Assembly: GCA_036244855.1 (NCBI GenBank)
Contig: BQKZ01009664.1
Coordinates: 1-11,268, forward strand
Direction: 5' to 3'
Source: Temnopleurus reevesii
Taxonomy: Eukaryota; Echinodermata; Echinoidea; Temnopleuroida; Temnopleuridae
DNA length: 11,268 nt
Shown: piece by piece, positions 1 through 9,700 of the stretch
Numbering within the stretch: position 1 is the first letter of the stretch
Layout: the number at the start of each line of letters is the position of its first letter
The notes under the pieces: model-generated
The model's database searches: none
What the model saw: the letters and a program-made list of their open reading frames with translations, nothing else
Told to the model about the DNA's origin: nothing
Translations under genes and position numbers: made by a program

Positions 1-49
1 CAGAATATGTTTTTGATCACAATCTTTTTTTTTCTCTTTGCCAAAGCAG

Positions 50-742
50 CACCAGAAAATGATGCACGAAAAGATATTCTACAGGCTTCTTTGACGAGCT
101 CCATGAAGGCATTGCACCATGCTCTGAGTGACAAGACAGTCTTCAAGATTCCCTCAGCCATCTTGGGAGGCCAGGAGGTTTCTTTGAGATCTAGGATCCA
201 ACAGGGAACTGAAGACATGAAGTGGGTCTACATGGAGCATTGCCTGACCTTGCTCCAGAATCTAAGAAGCTGTTTTCATGATGCCATGCAGATGTATGAG
301 GATGAACGCAGGAGAAATGAAGGAAATCCAATGTCCACTTTGACCCCGAACATGGCACCTTCTGCACCGCCTGACACCCTTAGTTTCAACCAACAGTCGG
401 TGCTATCAACTCTCACGCAATTCATAACCTCCCTTGGGATCTGTCCTGCATTGCTGAAGGGAGTCGGGCTTCCACTCAACGTCCGATCACAGCTGGCCGC
501 AGAAACCATTTCATCCGATAAGCCGCTACCGTTCAAGGAGAGACAGAGACGATTGATGGTGATTCTAAGAACCTACGCCGACTGTATCCGGCAGCCAGTT
601 CTTGGTGGGTTCCTTCTGTCTAAGAATCTGAATGATCTGATGGCTATGATGATTCAGGTGGTGTGCACCCAGGAGATTCAGAAGACAATCAAGATTAAGA
701 AACCTGATGGCAGTCTCGTTAGTCCAGCTGAGGGAGAACCAG
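50..742 (+). CDS. TANGO6: TANGO6 exon 1 of this window (N-terminal solenoid)
   Basis: This exon gives 230 complete codons, flanked by split codons at both ends. The acceptor is a T-rich tract ending in AG at 48-49, so the ATG at 7 is intronic and not the start. The donor is GT at 743-744 in the context CCAG|gtaaca, leaving phase 1. The peptide begins PENDARKDILQASLTS and is mostly amphipathic helix (for example STLTQFITSLGICPALLKG), as in an alpha-solenoid, with a polar Pro/Ser/Thr loop at about 345-385. It ends in a Lys-rich turn, KTIKIKKPDGSLVSPAEGEP. This matches the position of the family's N-terminal helical region. At 693 nt it is the second longest exon here. At least one upstream exon with the start codon must lie to the left. 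Confidence 0.85.
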
Positions 743-3700
743 GTAACAAATATTGCAGGGGGCTAGTAGATTAATTTTGATTTAGAAAGATTGCGGATGG
801 AAGGAAAAATTAAATAAAATAAGTAATGAATAGAGAAATCTGAACTTTTCTGGTTTCTACTTGTTTTAGAATTTAGAGAAACGCTTTCACTTGTGCTCCG
901 TATAAAGTTTTATGTGATGAGGTACAGTAGATCTCAAGAATTATACTTGCCTTTTACATTAGTGTCAATTAATTGAAATACCTTTGTGCTTGGGGATGAA
1001 ATAAATTGTCATTTCCCAAACTCTTGGTTTATTCATTCTTCTGGGCATATTATGAATGAAGAATTGTTAATGATTGTGGTTTATTCTAATCTCAATTTGC
1101 GTTCTGTGTTTCCGTCTGAATTAATTGTTGAATAGAAGGTCTTAGATCTTCATCATCATACTTCTTTAAGAAACAAATTTAGTTTGCCCCTTTGACTTTT
1201 TGCATTCTCAATTATGGTTTCATGCATACTGGGTACGCAATAATTGTTGGCATCTGTACGAATGACCCTCATCTTTTTCATATTCATTATGTAACACAAT
1301 GGTTATTCCACCCAAAGAGTCTCAAAATATGACATTTTTTTCCACAGCCCTTCCCTCCAGTGACATCCAGTTTGCCTCCACCCAGCTGGAGCACCTTGCA
1401 TCTCATTGCTACCAACCCTCTATTATCAAGGAGCTTCTCATCCTTCAGGGTGGGGCAGGGTCAGGGGGGCAAACCCCTCTCCCCAAACCACCCCCATGGC
1501 TGAGGAGGGTGTGTGGTAGACTGCTAGCTGAGAGGCTTATGGCTGACAAAGGAGTTGCTCATTTTCTTCAAGGGGTTGTTGATGATGGGGGTAAGGACTG
1601 CTCTGAAAAGTGTTTGGTAGAGATCTTTTAATTGATTTTTCTTGTCTAATTTAGGAGAAAATTGAACTCCCCGTAACATACAGGTTTGCGATTAATTGCT
1701 AATCTGATAGCGATTAATATCAATTGCAAGTCTATGGCAAATCATGTACTAAAGTTTGCAGTTGATCACAAAATCAAATAACGATTAATCGCAAACCTTT
1801 ATGTTACGGGCCCAGATCTGCAAACCGGGTTGTCACAAATTAAATCTCACAAGTTGTGCCAACCTTGTGACAAAAAGAGCATAAAAATAAATTTCAGTTT
1901 CATGATGTACCAGTTTATGAAAGATGCAGGCCAGGTAACATTGGGCTGTATTTGCATTAGAATACCATTTAGTTCTACTCTATCCTATTCATTTCCTATG
2001 TCTGTGACTTAGATATTTTGTCTTTCTGTGAAACATTATTCTTAAACAAGTATTATCCTGAAATATTTTAGAAATTAAATATTAAGTAGTTGAAATTCAC
2101 GTAACATTTCAACATGTGTTCTCTTATATAACAAAAGAAACCAAATTATATGTTATGCACATTGGAGAGAAACCAACTTATGAGGGGTCAGTTCAGGCAA
2201 ACCTGAAGAACCAAGATCAAAATCTATCCAACTTACAACTAGATTATGTTAAATGTCTTAGGGGTTTGACAAGAGAGCTGCAACTAGTTGTAATTTATTG
2301 ATGAAGTAAATCAAACCAGCCATTTTCTTTTCACTTAGACACTTCATCAGGTGCCTGGTCTAGATGTGATGCCATAGGTAACCTGCTAGCGACACCACCT
2401 TCACCAGTTGTACCTAAGGAGGTTTACTATCAAAGAATATGTCAACAGGTATCCAAACATTTTCATTCGTCAATTCATTAATCGATTGATTGATTAATTT
2501 ATGTATTTATTTACCTTTATTTGCATTCATCCATTTTTTCTATCTATACTGTATGCAAGACTTTATACAATATTTTTAGATTTATTTGATTATTAATGTA
2601 GCTCACACAATGACTGAAACACATTATTCTGGTAGACCATAATGTATTTGAGAAATGAGCTGATTTATAACCTTCATTCAATATTTCAATGTTCCTCAAG
2701 TTTCTATTTCTAATTTCAATATCAATTTTGAAGTTACTTAGAGATGCTGATGTCCTAGAATGGGTTACCCAAGTTTATGATCCAATGAATGCATTTTCTA
2801 TGTAAGCAGTTATTCAAGTATTTGTATGATGCATATTATGGTTTGTCCTTAGATGCTAGATGTTCTGCATACTGGAGATGACATCACAATGAAGCAGGTC
2901 GTTCGTGTCATCAGTAGCTGTGTGGTTGCCATAGTAACCAAAGAGAGGATGCTAGCCAAGCAGTTTCTCCTCGATCCCCTGCTCAGACCTCTTCAAACAG
3001 CCAGTAATGCTCAAGGTATTCAGAAAATCATTATGTGCGTGAAGGAAAATCTTATGTGCATCGAATTGAATGCTGTATTGATGTATATTGTGCTTTACAA
3101 GTTACCTTCCAACCAATCAACATTGTCACTAGATTCATAGCTAGTCACCTGTAAATGAACCACAATATTTTTTTTCATCTGGTATCCATAGAGCATCTTT
3201 GTGAGAGGCCAGCAGTAATTGTTAATAATTTTCTTACCAAAGCAACAATGGGGATGAAACTCTTATATTCTTTGATGAAACACATACTAAAACATGACAC
3301 CTCCAGTCGAATTCTACCTCCAGTAAAATCCTCTGTATTTCCCATGTAACAAAAATCATGCATGTATAATAATAATAACACAAATAATACATTTCATTCA
3401 TATATCCCATGAAGCAATTTATACAATACATCAAAAATAAACTACACTCACAAATGTATGTATGTAAAAATGCAGGAAAAGTATATGTTTTTTTTTTCTG
3501 GTGTCCATAGAGCACCTTTGATAGAGGCTAGCGGTAATAATTTGTGCATCAGGGGTGCTATGTGTATGGATAAAAGTTTTATTTAAAAACTAGGAGTGCT
3601 GACTTTGAGGCATTAGATTACTTTTCTCTCACCCCACCCAGGTGATTCTCAATGTCTACTAGCGAATGAATCAGATCTATCCCAATGCATCAGTGACATC

Positions 3701-6700
3701 TACAGAGTGTTTGTAATAGGAAGAGAACCAAGCTCCACCTTGCTGTCCTGTCTTACCCCAATCCTCCATCATCTCTTCTCTCTCTACTGCTTCTCTATGG
3801 AAGGGGTCTGCAATCTCAGGTAAGAATGTAGAGCAGGGTAAAAAAAAAAATTCGCTTCTGAGGGCTCTTTTTACATTTTTGTATTGAAAAATAGTCCCCA
3901 TAATTCATTTTGCATGGGCTATTTAGGAGCTTATGTGGGCTATTTCTATGGTTTAGAGTGTTTGTAATAGGAAGAGAACCAAGCTCCACCTTGCTGTCCT
4001 GTCTTACCCCAGTCCTCCAGCATAATGTTCTCTCTCTACTGCTTCTCTATGGAAGGGGTCTGTAATCTCAGGTAAGAATGTACAGCAGGGTAAACACATT
4101 TTTTTTTTGTTTATGAGGGCTCTTTTTGCATTTTTGTATTGAAAAATAGCCCCAAAATACATTTTGCATGGGCTATTTAGGAGCTTATGTGGGCTATTTC
4201 TATGGTTTAGAGTGTTTGTAATAGGAAGAGAACCAAGCTTAACCTTGCTGTCCTGTCTTACCCCAGTCCTCCATCATCTCTTCTCTCTCTACTGCTTCTC
4301 TATGGAAGGGGTCTGCAATCTCAGGTAAGAATATACAGCAGGGTAAAAACATTTTTTTTTGTTTATCAGGGCTCTTTGCATTTTTTCACTGAAAAATAAC
4401 CCCCATAATACATTTTGCGAGGGCTATTTAGGAGCTTATGTGGGCTTTTTCTATGGTTTAGAGTGTTTGTAATAAGAATAGAACCAAGCTCAACCATGGT
4501 GTCCTGTCTTACCCCAGTTCTCCATCATCTCTTCGCTCTCTACTGCCTCTCTATGGAAGGGGTCTGCAATCTCAGGTAAGAAATTAAAGCAGGGTAAAAA
4601 CATTTTTTTTTTGTTTATGAAGGCCCTTTTAACATTTTTGTATTGAAAAATACTATACATAATACATTTTGCAAGGGCTATTTAGGAGCTTACGTGTGCT
4701 ATTTTAATGTTTTAGAGTGTTTGTAATAGGAATAGAACCAAGCGCAACCTTGGTGTCCTGTCTTACCCCAGTTCTCCATCATCTTTTCTCTCTCTATTGC
4801 TTCTCTATGGAAGGAGTCTGCAATCTACGGTAAGCCCCCAGTCACATAGAAGCCGGGAAGCAACACAATCGAACATGACTCTTTCTCCAGTTCACAGTTC
4901 TCTGCCTCAGAATAAAGAATATTCGTGTTGAATCGTGTTGCTTCTGGGGTCCTATGTGACTGGGCTTAAGAATGTTGTGCATTTCTTGTGATGTCACCTA
5001 TTTCCCATGTGAGAGGACAATCACTGAAGCCATGTGCATCATTGTACACCAATTGATTTCATTGTCTGATGCAGTAGTTCCTTTTTATTTTATCCTCCAA
5101 AATAACCATCTAAGATGCATCTTGTTAGTAGATGTCCTAAGGGTAGAAGAATAGCAGAGATCTGTGCATGATTCGTAATGACTTTATTTTTTTTTGTCCA
5201 GGACTTTGGTAGAGGAGATTCTATGTTCTTACCTACGTTCAGCTGATCATAACACAGCACTTACTGCCATGAATAACATCTCAGATGTCAAGCTGTGTCC
5301 AGCATATGGGAAGATGAATGAGAAGGTCACCTTCACACCGGGGTCTAGTGGCGGGGCAACCTTGCTCTATCAAGGAAATGCAAGGTATTTCACCAAAACA
5401 ATATTATTATAGAATTATATCTTTTCTCTTGAACCGTATGGTTTCAAATTACATGCTTCCAAAGAATATAAAGCATGGTTCCAGAAAGCTTACCGGTATT
5501 TATGATTATCTGATCACAAGACTTCATCACAGAGGGAAAAAAATCCCAGTTAAATAGGCATGATCATAATTAATATTTAGGATTGAAAGCTCAAGCTCTT
5601 GTTTTACTTCATTTAACTCCACAGCTCTCCATTATCAGATAAGCAGTTTCAGCAGTTCTCGTTATTTAATATTTTACACTTCAGATCAGAATTCATTACC
5701 TTTTTGCCCTTGTATGCTTGGTTTAGGGGGCTTCCATAATGTAAATGTGTCACCCATTGGAAGCGTGATACGTTAATGCATTGCAAAAGTCTCCTGAGAA
5801 AACTTTTATCGCCGGGCATAAACTATTTATATCTTCAATTACAAAAGGTGTTTGGAATGTTTTGTTCTTGATATGCAAATGATAGGTCTGTGGCCTATGT
5901 GCCTTCACCCCTTTGATCTGTATATGAATTGATAATTGGTTAAAAGGCTTATATATTTTCTCATAAGGCATGAGGTAAGAGCATCTTGGAAGATCCTTCC
6001 CTAATTTGCTTCTTATATTTTCATTACAGCTCTCTAACATAGACCTATTTGTTTATTCTCAACAGTATTGAGGAGCTATTCACTCAGAATCTTATGAGGC
6101 ATGAGCACATAGGAAGATGCTGTACGGCTTTGCTTCAGAAGGTCTCACAGGACAAGCTCTCTGCTGAATTCTTTATTGCTGTACTCAATGTGAGTTTCTT
6201 CGCCTTATTCTAGTTTCTAAAACAATGCTCTTATGAGGGAATTTTTACACATTTATTGCTATAGGAATTTGATTTAATGCTGTAGTGATATGAATAATCC
6301 TTCCTTTCTCGGTTGTCATTTACACAGGTCTGATATAAAGTTATACTCATTATTTGGCCAAAATTCTGCACATTGCAGAGCCCTACTTTTTACAAGTCTT
6401 CTCTACTGAATAAAGATATGTCCATTTTCACAATGCATAAATTATACTATACTGTGCTTGATACCCTTAAATACTTTGCTTTGGCTATATTTCATCTGAT
6501 TATTCCATTTTGTTTTGAGCTAAATGTGACATGACAATTTAATGATATGATAATAACCCTGTAACATGTGAAATATTTCTTTGACTTTATAGGAGATGAC
6601 TGCAGCAGTAGCTTCACTCGATTCTTCAGATTCAATGGTTGAACAGGACGGTGCTTCCTCCACTTCATCAAAGCACAGCAGAGAACTGTTAGACCTGGAG

Positions 6701-9700
6701 CCAACATCACAGATAGGCAGGATCAATACTGTACAGCATGCATTGAGGGTAAGTACATTGTATGGTTTATTTAGTGTCATTGCTTCTAGATTCACAAGCA
6801 ATCATAAAACTAGACATTGTGTATGTCTATAATCAAATCAAATCATTTATTTTTATTTGTTTCAATTCCTTTGATCAAAATTTAAAATAATACAGTCATA
6901 AATAACAATGGAAATAACTAATATTACAAAAGAAATGAAAAAAGTAGAGGCCAGCAAAGAAGTGAGGCTTGTAAAAAAATGCTGGCCCCTAAAAATTACA
7001 TTAATAACTTATACATAATAAAGCATACACATAACCATATACAGATAATTACATAATAATTACATATATACACAGATAGTACAAAAATAAACAACAGAAG
7101 AGAAGCTGAACAAAGAAACAACACATAAAAAAACAGAAGAGAGAAAACCAGAAGACGATAGAGATAGATAGAAGACGTGCTAGGTGACAGGGAGGGAGCG
7201 GGGAAGGAGGGAAATTACATTAATCATGTGATTGTGCTAAATTATACGTTACTTTTTTTAAATGATTGTATAGTGGAATGCTATATGATGAAGTTACATA
7301 ACAAGTCAGCTGATTTTGTGGATTAAATGTTCTCGGCAGTGCCTCACCATATTACGAGTGATTCGAAGAACAATTATATATACCAGAGATGCCACATTTC
7401 AGGAAATTTCCTGATTTCAGGAAATGTGATGAGATACTTGTGTACAAAAGTATAGGCAAATGGCAATTTTCAGGCAATTTTCTCACTATTTCAGGAAATT
7501 TCATCTTACCCTTGTGGCATCTCTGATATACAGATCTGAAAATATTTGCTTCATTTCCTCCACTAATTTCTGTCTTTCTCTTATCCATCATTCACAGGTT
7601 CTAACTATCCTGGAACAGCTGTGTGGGGCCTTTTCACCTGAGATCCGAACACCTGCTATCTGATTCAGCCATTTGCAGACTGCCCATAACTATACTCTTC
7701 TTCCCATTTCTTTTCATCTATGTCCTACCCTTTCTTTATGCTCTATTCTTTATGATACATATAGATCTGAAAATATCTGCTTCATTTATGTTACTAACTT
7801 TCCACTCCTATCCATCTATCATTCACCTAGGTGCTAGCCATCCTGGAGCAGCTATGTGAAGCCTTTGGACCTGAGATCCTTAAAGACACCTGTCATCTGC
7901 TACAGTTCTGCTACTAACTTTCCACTCCTATCCATCNGCTGTGGCTTTGCTTTCAGCTGTGACCACTGGAGAACAGAAGGTGATACTGCTTTAACTCTTT
8001 GTGTGTTAGCCAGGGAATCTTGTGGCGGTTGCACTACTTTGTGTTTAAAGGAAACTGGTCAAGTTGCCAAGACTAGCTTGGATAGACAGGCCCTTGAAGT
8101 TATTGGTTTTCTTGGCAGTGTGCTTCCTGTGTATTTGTGTTTATTGATTTTTTTCTGACAATATGTTCCCGTGTTACCACGGTATAATACAATACATTCT
8201 CGCTTAGTTGTAGACATTCAAACCCAGATCAGATTTCTCCCTATGGAGATTTAGTGTATTAATATCGGTCTGTGGGGGAATTGCATATAATTGAATTTTT
8301 GCAAACGTAACCAGTGCCTTGATGATCATTTTTGCAAGCGGAACACAGGAAGAGTTAATGAAATTGAACTCTTCATTTCTTTTAAAGACAACTCCCTTTT
8401 GGTTTTTGTTTTTATATTTATTTGGTTGCTTGGTTTCACAAGATCCTGAAACCCAACAATTGATAGCTTTTATCACTATTGAGTTTCTTTTTAATTCACC
8501 TTTTTCATATTTTTTGTACTTCTGAATAAATTCTCATCCACTTGGAGATAACCTATAGTAATGAATGTACCAACAGGGACTTGTACTTATGCTTTTTTTT
8601 GCAAATGTACAAATTTTGTTGGAAGCTATATGATTGATCCTACCCCTACCACACAGGGTTTTTTGTTTTTTAGAAAAATGATTAGTGGAATCTATCTAGA
8701 ATCAATTGCAGATTTAATGGATTATTAAATCACAAATTTTACCTGGGTAGCCAATGAAGATATAAAGGCAGGAAGAAACATTACATTATGCAGATGGCAA
8801 AAATGTTGATTACTTTATTGATTGCACCATTAGAGTAATGTTTGCCTTGAAAGTTACTGTTCTGACCCCAGCTTGGTTTACTGTTTTGGCATATCACCAT
8901 GTTTTGCTAATATACCTGAGAAAATATTGCTTGATATTAAAACAAAAATTCTGTTTAATTTTCTTGATTTTTAATGATTTTAGAAGAAGCTTACAGTAGA
9001 CGAGAAGAAAATTCTCCAAGGAATCCTCCCTCTTCTAGCAACCATCTCCAAGCTTCATTCGCTGGAAGCAATCCAGAAACTAGCCGAGGATCTCGCTATT
9101 TCCATAGCAACGCACGGCGCTGTGTCATCACCTTCCGTCCACCAGACGAGAGAGCATGTACGGAAGACTGCAAAGCAGAATAGTGGAGCAGATGTTGGAG
9201 TTGGGAAGGGCTCTACTGGAAGCAAAACTAGGACAGATTTGCGTAAACCCAGGACTCAGAGTCCTATTGAGAGTGATGTTGGAAAGACAACGAATGGGGC
9301 GAGTGAGGCGAAAGTGAGCCCCATTGCAGAGGTTGTCTCTTCAGTAAATGAAGGATCAAACATGAACAACCAAAGTGCCAAACCAGAGTTACAATCGCTA
9401 GCGACAAGCTCGGAAAGGTCCCCCAACGTTTCTGAAAAAGTATCTCCTGAAAATCAAGACGACAACTTGTTTAGAAATAATCCGATGAGAACTTCTGAAA
9501 TTATTCCAAGTAAATACTCTCATACACCCTCTGATAACACAGGAGAGGATGGGAATAATGAAACTCTGTCAAAACAAACTGCACAATATGACATGAGCAA
9601 AACCTTGGATAGCTCAGAGAGTAATGCTGCATCACGTCCAACAGATAGAGAAAGTGTGACTGAAAAAATGGAAAGGAGTAGCATCAATTGTAAAAGCTCT

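Larger units (their letters stand above)
3704..4829 (+). repeat. five-unit tandem array of exon 5 plus intron, period 251-254 bp
   Basis: The motif AGAGTGTTTGTAATA starts units at 3704, 3955, 4209, 4460 and 4714, giving spacings of 251, 254, 251 and 254. Each unit carries the 3' 114-115 nt of exon 5, a gtaag donor and about 140 bp of intron, which ends in a block reading GGGCTATTTAGGAGCTTA and then TATGGTTTAG. The fifth unit stops after the donor. Units 1-3 are closer to each other than to units 4 and 5; by eye the exon part of units 1 and 3 differs at 3 of 114 sites and units 4 and 5 differ at about 10. This is a young tandem duplication that has captured coding sequence. Confidence 0.93.
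6749..7830 (+). other. intron before exon 9, with retroelement-like tail, MITE-like element and decayed exon copy
   Basis: A 1,082-bp intron by the preferred model. It holds AT/CA-rich sequence with a retroelement-tail look (6836-7140), a purine-rich stretch (7130-7215), an inverted-repeat element (7379-7532) and a damaged duplicate of exon 9 (7598-7663). Confidence 0.65.

Noticed and set aside
7..49. ATG at 7 as the start of the gene, with a hydrophobic N-terminus resembling a signal peptide
   Set aside because: The hydrophobic run is encoded by the T-rich polypyrimidine tract of a splice acceptor ending at 49; the exon begins inside a codon.
276..536. 86-codon open frame on the minus strand
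   Set aside because: Antisense shadow of exon 1, with no recognisable features.
3175..3515. Overlapping Tyr/Cys-rich open frames on the minus strand
   Set aside because: Composition reflects AT-rich intron with microsatellite sequence; no protein pattern.
3677..3901. 74-codon minus-strand frame over the first array unit
   Set aside because: Antisense shadow of exon 5 and its intron, not kept in the other copies.
3704..4829. CRISPR array or bacterial-style repeat array
   Set aside because: Units are about 250 bp, contain exon and intron sequence, and lie in a eukaryotic gene.
5750..6040. 96-codon minus-strand open frame in the intron before exon 7
   Set aside because: No recognisable domain or family-like motif and no supporting splice structure; likely chance.
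7980..8158. Open frame continuing after 7979 (Cys-rich, ending in a hydrophobic stretch)
   Set aside because: It is out of frame with the family-like peptide, has no family match, and the GTGATA donor with in-phase joining to exon 10 explains the coding part better.
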